A DNA stretch of 64,000 nt from a virus. The stretch's first letter is position 1. Every line of letters begins with the position of its first letter. Where the stretch lies: IMG/VR virus record IMGVR_UViG_3300025652_000049, positions 1 through 64,000 of that record. The stretch is one strand, 5' to 3'. The notes under the pieces were generated by a model. The model did no database searches. It was not told the origin of the DNA and saw nothing but the letters and a program-made list of their open reading frames with translations. The position numbers were made by a program, and so were the translations under genes. Of this stretch, positions 1-9,459 are shown piece by piece.

Positions 1-3000
1 TGCTATTGTTCTCGTCTGCAATTAAAGCAATATCAATTGCTCCAACTGGAAGGTGCTTAATCTTTTTAAGATTATTAGGAACATAGTAAGCCGTTCTATT
101 AGCTATCTCTCTAATGCGAGTTTCTTTAGCTGTATTGTTGTTCTCTGAATTAATTAAATGTTTTTCATCTAAAGTAAATTTAGGAATATGATATAGAACG
201 CTTTCACCAGTTGATGATTTTACATTTACAAACATACCCTTGCCTTCTTTAAGAACAGCTTTTACAGTAGGGCTATTCATTATATCAGGTAGTGCTTCGT
301 TTTTGTTTTTAACATTAAGCCCTTTCTTAAGAGTAATTTTTGCTAAAGGATTATTTCTTGAAGCAGCCATTTTTAAAGCAATGTTTGTCTCAAGTTTCCT
401 AAGTACATTTCCTGATATAGCTTGGTCTTTATTTTGAGACATTTGATTTGACGCGTAATTAATTAATGAATTAGTTTCTTCATCAAAGAATATAGAAATA
501 CTCTGAGGGCCCGACCAATTATTATTAACGAGGTCATAAAGTATTAATGCATCTTTTATATTATTTGGAAGTTCTGCAAATTCATTCTGAGCAGCTTTAC
601 GTTCTTCAGGGTTCATAGTTGGACCAGAGAAGGATCTATTAGCTGATATATATTGTGAGTTACCAGACAGAGATAAATTAAGAGCCTGGTTAAATAATAT
701 AGAGTTATCATAATCAGAAACAGTTTCTTGATTATTCCCATCAACAGCAGTAATTCCTTTCTGTAACGGATCCAAATATCTTTGTAGCTCTACAAATATA
801 GATTTCGGATTTCCCGGAGTAAGTAAAGCAACAGCTTCATCCATATTAAAATTATTCAACCCCAACAATCTTGCAGTTTGAAAGACTTTAATACTATTTG
901 AAATATCTTCTACTTGAGATGTCGTTAATCTATCAGCACCAATCTTATTCACTAAAGAATTAAGCACTTTATTAGTGGCACCTTGATATACTGGGTTCAA
1001 CACTTTCAAGTGGCTTAAAACCTCTCTTGCTACATTCTCGTAGTTTTTCAAATCAGGGTTTGTTCTAAACTCAGGAGTAAACTTCAAAGTTCTTTTTGCT
1101 ATTTCTTTTTTGGTTTTTGGCGCAGCCATAACCTCATCATAACGATCTAGTTCTTTTTCTAAGACGTGTGGGTTTACATGAATCTTCTTATGACCTCCCA
1201 TTACTTTAGAAACCTTTTGAGTTTCTGAATTCATTTCTTCTAACATTCTAAACAATTCCAAAACATTACCAAATTGCGAACGATTTAATATTTTGCTTTT
1301 TCCTGTTTTTTTATCAATGCTAGTATCAATACTTAATTTTGGTGTTTTAGCTTTCTTAATCTTAAGAGCTTTATAGGCTTGATCAAAAACATTAGAGTAG
1401 TTTGACTCTTCATTATAAATGTTTTTCATTTTAGACTTTAGCTTTCCATATACCTTAGCTGGCTCCGAGTTAAGTATTAAAGCAACTTCCTCTAAACTTA
1501 CCCCTAGGTTCACTAACAATGTAGCTTGTGCTATATTGAAGCTGTCAATACCTAGCTTATCAGCAAAGTGGTGACTTGCATTATCCAATTGGATATTTGC
1601 TAATTCAGCAGATTTTTGATTCCTAGAGTTTTGACCTACCTCAGCATCTCTAAACCTATTGTAAACAGCACCATTTATACTAACTGGTCTAGTAAGTTCA
1701 ATTTCATATGCTGCATATAAGTTCGCAACCTTATGAAGATTGAATATAGGCCCAACATTGTTTTTGGCAACTAGTGTATTATCATAATCTGCGGCTCTCT
1801 GCTCAGGAGAACCGGGCAAATGATACTCTTGATTGTTTTTAAATGTCTGTTCGACTTTCTTAACAACTGCTTCAGTAGAAGCTTTAATATCCATTTTAGC
1901 CTGTATCTGTTCAGCCATAGCACTAGAAGTCCAGTACTTTGTCATTTTATCAAAAGCTTGATTCCATTCAGAGTATTTCTTATTATCTCCTTTGTGCTGA
2001 ATGTAAAGAGCATCACCATCGTTATCAGCTCCAATGATATCATTAAATTCAGAAGATACCATTACTTGATTACCATCACCGTCGTTGTACGCCATAACCT
2101 CAAACACACCTGTTGAAGATGGCCCATGACCAGGAATCCTAGAAGCGATTACAGTTTGCCCTTTTACGTGATATCCAATATGAACACCATTTTCATTGAA
2201 TTCTTCACCAATAAACTTATTAGCTTCTTCATTAGTACTAACACCATGAACGCTTCTAGCTACTTTTAAAGCTGCATATTTAATAGCATTTAAGTCTTGA
2301 AGATGAGTCTGGGTTTCTCTTTTCTTTTTTGGATCACCTGCATTGTAATGATATAAAACACCTTTTCCAGCTTGATTATAAACAGTCATTTTCTGCCTAG
2401 CCATTAAAGGCTTTTGACCTGACTTAGAAACCATACTCATATGACGAGGTAATTCAATTCCAGCAGGATTAATTGAACCGTCGGTATTCTTAGTGTAACC
2501 TTCTAATTTGTCTTTAATACGAACATCTGGCTTTTGGTGAGCGATAGTACCCGGAGTTAACAACTTGTTTCCCGCGACACGTAAAGTCTTAGCTAATTGG
2601 TTTGTTACAATCTCTGTGATATAAGGATGAGACAAAGAACCACCATCTTCAAAGATAATTCTCTGGGCTTGATCCATATCTTCTTTATTAAGACCTGATT
2701 CAATAAGAGCGTGATAATCTTCCATTTTACCACTAGCAATCTTTTCAAGTATTTCATTGAAAGCTTTTTGCTTCTGGTTAGATATGTAGTCTTGTATTTC
2801 AATAGCTAAGTCCATATTACCATTAGCGGTAGCACCTACAATAACCGAGTTAATCATTTGGGTTGGTGTAGTAGATAAACTTTTTACAACGTCCATTAAT
2901 TGTTGAGGTCCGAAATTATAACTTTCTAAACCTACGAAATTTCCTTTTTTGTCATAGAACATTTTATCATAATACTCCATTACACCCTCATGGTCTTGTG

Positions 3001-6000
3001 ACAATGCTTCCATTGTAAACTTAGAACCTAAATCAGTATGTGTTAATTCACCAGTAGTCTTGTTTTCGTCAATAAATTTATCTGGATATAGACTTCCTTT
3101 ATCTGAGGATTGAGTAACAGCAATTGCAATATGATTAAACGACTGATCCGTTAAATCCATACTAGGCTCAACTCCATATTTATCTTTATGTTGCTTATCA
3201 TACTTAGCTTCACGAGCTGTAAGTATATTGTAAAGAGGATGCCCCTTTCTAGCGATTGTTGTGTATCCTTTTAAGTAAGCTAGTTTCCCCGCAAATTGTG
3301 GGTTGTCTTTTTCAACAGAAGCATTTAATAGTTTGAAACCATCGTTCATATCAAATACACCAAGCCCAAGGTTTACTAATTTCTGTGCTGTCTTTTCAGT
3401 AATGTACATAGCACCATCGGTACCAGAAACACTATTGTTTGCAATACTATCAGCTATTGGTATTGCTTCTATTTTGAAGTTCTCATTTTTTGCTGACATA
3501 ATAGGAGAACCGTTAGACTTAAATCTTTTTATTCCTCCGGCCTTTCCTTTGACTCCTGGAATAAATATCTCTCTTGAATAATATCCATTAAGAACACTAT
3601 TGACATATTGTTCAGCAGCTAGGTTTCTACCTTCAGAAGTAAGAACTCCGTCTTTATAGTAATCTGAAAATTGTTTCTTCTTAGAAAAAATATCTGCATT
3701 CTCTCTCATGAATTTAACATTGTTGTTAATTCCTTTAAGAAGATTCTTTTTAAACTCGGCTTTTGTTTGTTTCTCATCAGGAAACAATTCATTGTGCATA
3801 TGAAGTACACTGTTGATCAACTTTCCATCACTGTTAAATTGTAATTTTCTTGATGAAGGAGTTTTTAAAGTTTCTGATATAGTTCCTTTTGGATTACTAC
3901 TAGAAAGAACATTATTAAAAGCATTGTTAAATTCTTTTTCAGTTATCTCCGAAGTATAAGATTGAACAACTGCCTTTGGGTGTGTTCCTACTGGATTCTT
4001 TTTAAAGAACTTCCCGTCTCTTTCGAAAAATTCATAATCAAGCATACCATCACCATCGTAAACTTCTTTTTTAAATGACTTGATTCCTTCTGGAGTTGTT
4101 AAAACATCAAACAAATCTTTAACATCATGTCGTTTCATATTCATATAGAACTTTCTAGGAGAGTCTGAAAAAGCACCCATACTCTGTAAGTATGAACTTG
4201 CTTTTCTTCCATTACCAGACCTCGAGGTAGCAACATACTGTAACATTTCATCAATACGCTGTTCGAATGAAGTACTGTTTTTATAAGTATTCCCTTTGTT
4301 GTTCTGTAAATCTTGAATACCATGAGTTATACTAATGGTTGGCAAGATTCCTAATTGAAACTGGTCGTATATGTGACCTAACAGCAAGTTAGGCTCATAA
4401 GCCTTGCCTAAGAGCTTTGCTTGTTTTTTAGATACATGAGAATACCTGTCAATGAATACCTCTCTAGTAGGCTTGTTTCCGTTGTTGTCTGCTGACATAA
4501 ACTCAATCATGTTATCGACTTCCTTAGTCAAATGATTGTTTGTTATTTTAACAGCCTCCATATTGCCCTCGGCATTTACAACAGTGCTGAGGTTTGTAAA
4601 CTTACGATTTGTAGAAATTAATGCTTCTGCAAGTAATCTACCTTCATATAGATTTACCTGCCCAACAATTCTCTTATTGGTTCCCCTAACCTTCTGATAC
4701 AACAAGTTCTGTTTGATATATCCAGAAATCAAAGTTTCAATTGGTATCATAGTTCCTTTATGAATCAAGACACCTTGCTCCATAACCTTAGAATACTTAA
4801 AGTTTCTAGGGCGATACATGTCGATAACATTAAGATAATCCTGTTCAGTGTCTTTACCTTCTTTAATGTTTTTAACAGACTGTAGAAATGAATTCCACTT
4901 ATCAGAACCTACTTGTTTACCACTAGCATCTTTTACAGATCGCTCTTTGTAAACTCTTGCTAGCACATCTTGTGTATCAGTAATTTCTCTTTGGTTCAAG
5001 GAGTTTACCATCTCATAACTACCATCTGCCTTTAAAGCAGTACGAATACCATTGATATGCTTTCCATTAGAAAATATAAAATGTATTCCAGAAAGCAACT
5101 GCTCATTAGAATCAGGATATACCTTTTTCATAAATCTATTGAAAGCAGCTATCTCCTTAATTTCTGAATTCTCAATATTGTAAATAAACGCTGCTGCGCT
5201 TTTGTTTTCAATAGCAAGATTATACATTACAGACTCCAACAACTCTTGGTTAAGAATAGGAGAGTTTTTACGATTAGTTTTTTGAGTCCTAGTGGCTTTA
5301 AGATGTTTTAACCTGAAAGCCTTATTGTAAATCGTTCCGAATCTTTTTAAAATTCTAGTTGCTGATTTTTTATGAGAATCAAAGTCTTTGTTTTGAAATG
5401 AGATACCATCTTCTACATCATCATCGTAGTCATTGGTTTCTTCGTAAAACTCATCTTGAAAGATGTTTTTTAAAGACCGGCCATTAGTAGCCTTACGTTT
5501 AATTCTCTCTTGAATCTCATTTAAAGCCTCAACATACTGACTGTCATTTTCTCGAGCTCTCTGGTCTAATCCATAAGCATCAAACTTAACTCCTTTGGTT
5601 ACAGCTTTGAATGTATTAAATAAATAGTCCTTCATATTACCTACAGGAAGAGTCTTATCTTCTGCAAGTTCTTTAAGCATTCTATCTACTCCTGTTTCAG
5701 CTTCAATTAATTCGCCTCTTTTCCGAAGCATTCCCCACCATTTCTTAGTATCACGTTTTCTTCTACCTTCATTCTTTAAGGTAAAGACCATATCAAAATT
5801 AGCAGCCAACGGCCCTTCTAAGGTCTTAGCTAACATTTCTTCAATTAAATACTTTTGCTCAGTAAGAGGTACGGTTTTTAAATCACCAGAAGCAACCTCT
5901 TTAGCAATCTGATCATTAAGTTCATCAATTTGAGCTCCATTAAAACCTAGTGCGTTTGCAATCTGTCCTTTTGTAAGTTCTTGGTAGTTTCCTTTTTCAT

Positions 6001-9000
6001 CTAAAACAAGACGATATAGGGTAACATCATCATAACGCTCTCTGATATCTTTAACAAGTTCTTTGTTTGCTAACGATGCTTTAACAAGGGCTTGAGTCTC
6101 TGGCGTATTAATACTAAGTTTAAGATATATATGCGACATCTCGTGCATAAAAGTCTTATCCTGATTAGGAGCCTTTTCATCTATAAAAATAGTCGCGGCC
6201 AATGCATGACCTAAACCTTGTGAACCTACAGATTCAAACAAGTTTCTTACTATAATCAATTGCGCTGGGTCATTGGTGTTTGGAAACATTGTCTTAAGAG
6301 AATGATTCACCACAGCCATTGAGTGCCTTCTTGATGGACTAAGTAAGTTATAGGTTGTGTACCTGTTGAGGTAATTATCTAATTCATTCTGAGAAAGATC
6401 TGTTGCCTCAGTAACCTTAATACCTTTTATCTTATTAAGAACGCTTCGAACAAATCTTGTCTCAAGTATGTTTTGAAGCTTAACCTTTCCTTCAGCTCTT
6501 GATTCACGACTATCAAAAGCTACTGTTTCTGAATTGGCTACTTTCTTAGCATTCTTCTTCCAGTTCTTTTTAGCTTTATCAGCCTTAGCCTCTTCAACGC
6601 TTTCTAAATCTGGTTGTTTCTTTTTATTAGTAACCTCATCTTCTAAAAATGCTTGTTCCTCTTTACTTAAATCTTTATCGACTTCAACCTTCTCTTCGTC
6701 TTTATCGTCGGTATCTTCATCACCTTTTTTAGTTCCATCTTCATTAACACCTGGTTTAATTATCGGCCCCTCTGGAGGATCAATAACTGCATCAGTAGAA
6801 GCATCCTTTTCAATCTTTAAAATTTTTCTAGTTATTTCACTTAAAACAGCATCCGGATTATTTGCACGAATTTCTTCTTCCCTAGTAGAAAGCTTTCCTT
6901 CGGACATAATCTTATCAGCGATATCACTTAAAATACCATCTGGCAAAGTTCCTGTCTCTTCAAAGTTTGACCAAACATCATCACCAATAACTTCATTCTC
7001 ATCAACAGTAGTATCGTCTACCATTTGTTCAGCTTCTTGCTGGGCTTGTTCTTGGGTTTTAGGAGTTCCGTATGCTACACCATCTATAATAGTAGTTCCG
7101 CTAGTTTTTTGTTCTTCTACTTTTTCTATCGGGCCTTCAGCTTCTTCTTGAGCTTTAGCTTGTGCTTCTTCTTCTGCTGCAACTTCACCCGCGGCTTCTT
7201 CATCTATTTCAGGAGTTTTAAACTTATCCTGAATAGACTTAGCCATAGCTTTTACTTTGTCTGTAGCATTTGCAAGAGATGGCATTTCAAATATACCTTT
7301 AGCTTTCTTTTCAGCTTTCTCTGCCAAGTCTAATGCTTCAACGGTAATTCCCATTGCGGTAGCTTTTGCTTTCTTTCCTGCGTTTAAAGCACCATCTATA
7401 AACTTTTTACCTTTACTACGCGTATCTCCTTCACCAGTGTACTCCTTCATTTGTTGAGAAGACAATCCACCAATAACCATTTCATTACCAAATTCATCAA
7501 GTACAATTTCAACCTCTAATGGATTTGCTTTTTTTCCTAGTATTAAATTTTCTTGGTTTTGACGTGCCTCAGCTTTTAATATAGAAAGAGCCTTTACTCT
7601 GGCAGTATATATTTGTTGAGTTTCAGAAATACTCTTTTTCTTATCCTTAATCTCTTGAGCACTCTTAGCATCTATTGCATTTATAACCTCAAGCTTTTCT
7701 TCGGCAATAGCTTTATATTCTTCTAATTTTTTATTGAAATAGTTTTCATCAGCAATATTAGTAAGCAATGCTTTCTTACCTTTTACATTTAAACGATCGG
7801 CTTTTTCAGACTTTTCTTTAAAGCCAAAATACATAGCATCTAAATCAGGTATTTGCTCTTCGTTTATATTTCCATTTTCTAAAAGTGAATTACGAAGGTC
7901 TACATATGCTTGGTCACCATATTTTTCATCAATAGCAATATTACCTACTTGATGCTCTATGTGATATTCTTGATAAGCAAGTTCATCTTTAGTTCCTTGC
8001 TTATTTGTTATGTTAGTTAGGTTTTCAATAGAATTATGTAATCTTAAAGCATCATCAGCTTTTTGATTTACAAGTGTGTTTAAATTAAAAGCACCACCAC
8101 TCACAGCACCCATTACACCAGCTAATACTTTAGTTCCTTTATTCTCTTTAGAATTATAGAAATCCATGAATGAACTTACATCTAACAGGTCTGGATGTGG
8201 AACACCAGTCTTATCAGCAACAGCTTTCTTAGAAGCCCACTCTTCAAATGTTTCTTGAAAGGATTCTTCAATTCCCTCAAAAGCCATTTTCTTTGATAAT
8301 CGACCTAAACCTTTTATTATTGGTGCAACATCATAAGTAAATAAACTAGAAGACATTTTTGCTCTAGCAGCAGCAGTTCTAGGTATGCCACCTTTAGACA
8401 TTGGATTAAGACTTTTTAATGCCTTATACCCACCTCCATAAGTTAAACCCCAAGAAGCCATATCAGCAGCAAGCCAAGCGGAATTATTACGCATAGTTCC
8501 AGCTGCCATATCTCCAAGGTCTTCTTCGGAAAACATTTTTACCTTTTCACCCTGTTCATTTGTATAGGTTAGGTCTTTGTTGTTATTAACGACTCCTGCC
8601 GCGTTTAACATACCTGCATAAACATTACTAGCAATACCCCCACCAATTGCACTAGCAGTTGCATTACCTAATGTAGTAAGCCCTATATCAGTTCCTAGCT
8701 TACCCGCAAGACCTGAACCTTTTCCAGCAGCACCAAATATTTCAGCACCTAAAGCAGTCTTTCCAACTTGCCCTGGTAGTTTTGTAACACCTTTCTTTAA
8801 AAGTGATTTAGCAATAGCTGCACCTCTACCCCCAATATATACAGACTGTACAATCTGAGGTATCATACTAGCTATATTCTGACTCCAAAACTTAGGATTG
8901 GTAACCGAACCCCAACTTAAATTTTCATTCTTTAATTCTTCAGGTATGGCGCTTTTAAAGTTTTCAGCAACATCGGTACCAACATCTTGAAGCATTCTAG

Positions 9001-9439
9001 ATAATACCGTTCCATCAGATATAGTAGGATCAACAATAGCACCCGCCATTTGAACCAAATCACCAGTACCTTTGATAATATAATTACCAACACCTTGCAT
9101 TATATTAACTCCTGCTTCTTCCATCCAACCACGAGCACTATACTCTGGACTCCAAGAATCAGGATCCTCTTCTAAGTCTCTAGTGTTTTGCCCAGCAATA
9201 GTACCTAGCTTTTGATTTGAATATATTTCATTATTAACAGCTTCTTGGTCTTGAGCGTTAGCTTGAACGTTATCAGGTAAGGCTAAATTTTCTTGCTCTT
9301 GCCCTTGCCCTTGTTGTTCTTGCATTTGCTGTCCTCTTTCGGCAGGTGAAAAAGACAAGTCTTGTTCTCTTTCTTCTACTGGTGGAGCAGAACCATTTCC
9401 GTTTTTTGAATTATTAAAAATTTCAAAGATATCTGGCAT
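1..9439 (-). CDS. Giant virion RNA polymerase / metallopeptidase protein (partial, runs off left edge)
   Basis: The frame is open from the ATG at 9439 to the window edge, at least 3,146 residues. Residues 2472-2476 read DNDGD, the metal-binding DxDGD loop of YonO-like single-subunit polymerases such as the virion polymerase of Cellulophaga phage phi14:2. It is preceded near residue 2430 by RIPGHGPSS and followed at 2618-2624 by LDNASHH, both typical of this polymerase core. Residues 1099-1103 read HEMSH, a zincin HExxH motif, with a possible third ligand in the later EEMLAKTL segment. Residues about 130-330 are Gly/Ala-rich and hydrophobic, and about 740-970 form an acidic Glu/Lys/Asp linker. 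The protein is last in the cargo cluster, so it is probably packaged and injected. The domain fusion in one frame is seen; self-cleavage by the peptidase is inference. Confidence 0.92.
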   Translation of the reverse strand, partial: MPDIFEIFNNSKNGNGSAPPVEEREQDLSFSPAERGQQMQEQQGQGQEQENLALPDNVQANAQDQEAVNNEIYSNQKLGTIAGQNTRDLEEDPDSWSPEYSARGWMEEAGVNIMQGVGNYIIKGTGDLVQMAGAIVDPTISDGTVLSRMLQDVGTDVAENFKSAIPEELKNENLSWGSVTNPKFWSQNIASMIPQIVQSVYIGGRGAAIAKSLLKKGVTKLPGQVGKTALGAEIFGAAGKGSGLAGKLGTDIGLTTLGNATASAIGGGIASNVYAGMLNAAGVVNNNKDLTYTNEQGEKVKMFSEEDLGDMAAGTMRNNSAWLAADMASWGLTYGGGYKALKSLNPMSKGGIPRTAAARAKMSSSLFTYDVAPIIKGLGRLSKKMAFEGIEESFQETFEEWASKKAVADKTGVPHPDLLDVSSFMDFYNSKENKGTKVLAGVMGAVSGGAFNLNTLVNQKADDALRLHNSIENLTNITNKQGTKDELAYQEYHIEHQVGNIAIDEKYGDQAYVDLRNSLLENGNINEEQIPDLDAMYFGFKEKSEKADRLNVKGKKALLTNIADENYFNKKLEEYKAIAEEKLEVINAIDAKSAQEIKDKKKSISETQQIYTARVKALSILKAEARQNQENLILGKKANPLEVEIVLDEFGNEMVIGGLSSQQMKEYTGEGDTRSKGKKFIDGALNAGKKAKATAMGITVEALDLAEKAEKKAKGIFEMPSLANATDKVKAMAKSIQDKFKTPEIDEEAAGEVAAEEEAQAKAQEEAEGPIEKVEEQKTSGTTIIDGVAYGTPKTQEQAQQEAEQMVDDTTVDENEVIGDDVWSNFEETGTLPDGILSDIADKIMSEGKLSTREEEIRANNPDAVLSEITRKILKIEKDASTDAVIDPPEGPIIKPGVNEDGTKKGDEDTDDKDEEKVEVDKDLSKEEQAFLEDEVTNKKKQPDLESVEEAKADKAKKNWKKNAKKVANSETVAFDSRESRAEGKVKLQNILETRFVRSVLNKIKGIKVTEATDLSQNELDNYLNRYTTYNLLSPSRRHSMAVVNHSLKTMFPNTNDPAQLIIVRNLFESVGSQGLGHALAATIFIDEKAPNQDKTFMHEMSHIYLKLSINTPETQALVKASLANKELVKDIRERYDDVTLYRLVLDEKGNYQELTKGQIANALGFNGAQIDELNDQIAKEVASGDLKTVPLTEQKYLIEEMLAKTLEGPLAANFDMVFTLKNEGRRKRDTKKWWGMLRKRGELIEAETGVDRMLKELAEDKTLPVGNMKDYLFNTFKAVTKGVKFDAYGLDQRARENDSQYVEALNEIQERIKRKATNGRSLKNIFQDEFYEETNDYDDDVEDGISFQNKDFDSHKKSATRILKRFGTIYNKAFRLKHLKATRTQKTNRKNSPILNQELLESVMYNLAIENKSAAAFIYNIENSEIKEIAAFNRFMKKVYPDSNEQLLSGIHFIFSNGKHINGIRTALKADGSYEMVNSLNQREITDTQDVLARVYKERSVKDASGKQVGSDKWNSFLQSVKNIKEGKDTEQDYLNVIDMYRPRNFKYSKVMEQGVLIHKGTMIPIETLISGYIKQNLLYQKVRGTNKRIVGQVNLYEGRLLAEALISTNRKFTNLSTVVNAEGNMEAVKITNNHLTKEVDNMIEFMSADNNGNKPTREVFIDRYSHVSKKQAKLLGKAYEPNLLLGHIYDQFQLGILPTISITHGIQDLQNNKGNTYKNSTSFEQRIDEMLQYVATSRSGNGRKASSYLQSMGAFSDSPRKFYMNMKRHDVKDLFDVLTTPEGIKSFKKEVYDGDGMLDYEFFERDGKFFKKNPVGTHPKAVVQSYTSEITEKEFNNAFNNVLSSSNPKGTISETLKTPSSRKLQFNSDGKLINSVLHMHNELFPDEKQTKAEFKKNLLKGINNNVKFMRENADIFSKKKQFSDYYKDGVLTSEGRNLAAEQYVNSVLNGYYSREIFIPGVKGKAGGIKRFKSNGSPIMSAKNENFKIEAIPIADSIANNSVSGTDGAMYITEKTAQKLVNLGLGVFDMNDGFKLLNASVEKDNPQFAGKLAYLKGYTTIARKGHPLYNILTAREAKYDKQHKDKYGVEPSMDLTDQSFNHIAIAVTQSSDKGSLYPDKFIDENKTTGELTHTDLGSKFTMEALSQDHEGVMEYYDKMFYDKKGNFVGLESYNFGPQQLMDVVKSLSTTPTQMINSVIVGATANGNMDLAIEIQDYISNQKQKAFNEILEKIASGKMEDYHALIESGLNKEDMDQAQRIIFEDGGSLSHPYITEIVTNQLAKTLRVAGNKLLTPGTIAHQKPDVRIKDKLEGYTKNTDGSINPAGIELPRHMSMVSKSGQKPLMARQKMTVYNQAGKGVLYHYNAGDPKKKRETQTHLQDLNAIKYAALKVARSVHGVSTNEEANKFIGEEFNENGVHIGYHVKGQTVIASRIPGHGPSSTGVFEVMAYNDGDGNQVMVSSEFNDIIGADNDGDALYIQHKGDNKKYSEWNQAFDKMTKYWTSSAMAEQIQAKMDIKASTEAVVKKVEQTFKNNQEYHLPGSPEQRAADYDNTLVAKNNVGPIFNLHKVANLYAAYEIELTRPVSINGAVYNRFRDAEVGQNSRNQKSAELANIQLDNASHHFADKLGIDSFNIAQATLLVNLGVSLEEVALILNSEPAKVYGKLKSKMKNIYNEESNYSNVFDQAYKALKIKKAKTPKLSIDTSIDKKTGKSKILNRSQFGNVLELFRMLEEMNSETQKVSKVMGGHKKIHVNPHVLEKELDRYDEVMAAPKTKKEIAKRTLKFTPEFRTNPDLKNYENVAREVLSHLKVLNPVYQGATNKVLNSLVNKIGADRLTTSQVEDISNSIKVFQTARLLGLNNFNMDEAVALLTPGNPKSIFVELQRYLDPLQKGITAVDGNNQETVSDYDNSILFNQALNLSLSGNSQYISANRSFSGPTMNPEERKAAQNEFAELPNNIKDALILYDLVNNNWSGPQSISIFFDEETNSLINYASNQMSQNKDQAISGNVLRKLETNIALKMAASRNNPLAKITLKKGLNVKNKNEALPDIMNSPTVKAVLKEGKGMFVNVKSSTGESVLYHIPKFTLDEKHLINSENNNTAKETRIREIANRTAYYVPNNLKKIKHLPVGAIDIALIADENNS

Positions 9440-9459
9440 GATATGTTATTTTGTTTTTG

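Noticed and set aside
6534-7151. 205-residue plus-strand frame, Ser-rich
   Set aside because: Antisense of the acidic linker of the giant polymerase gene; composition is the mirror of Glu/Asp codons. Shadow.
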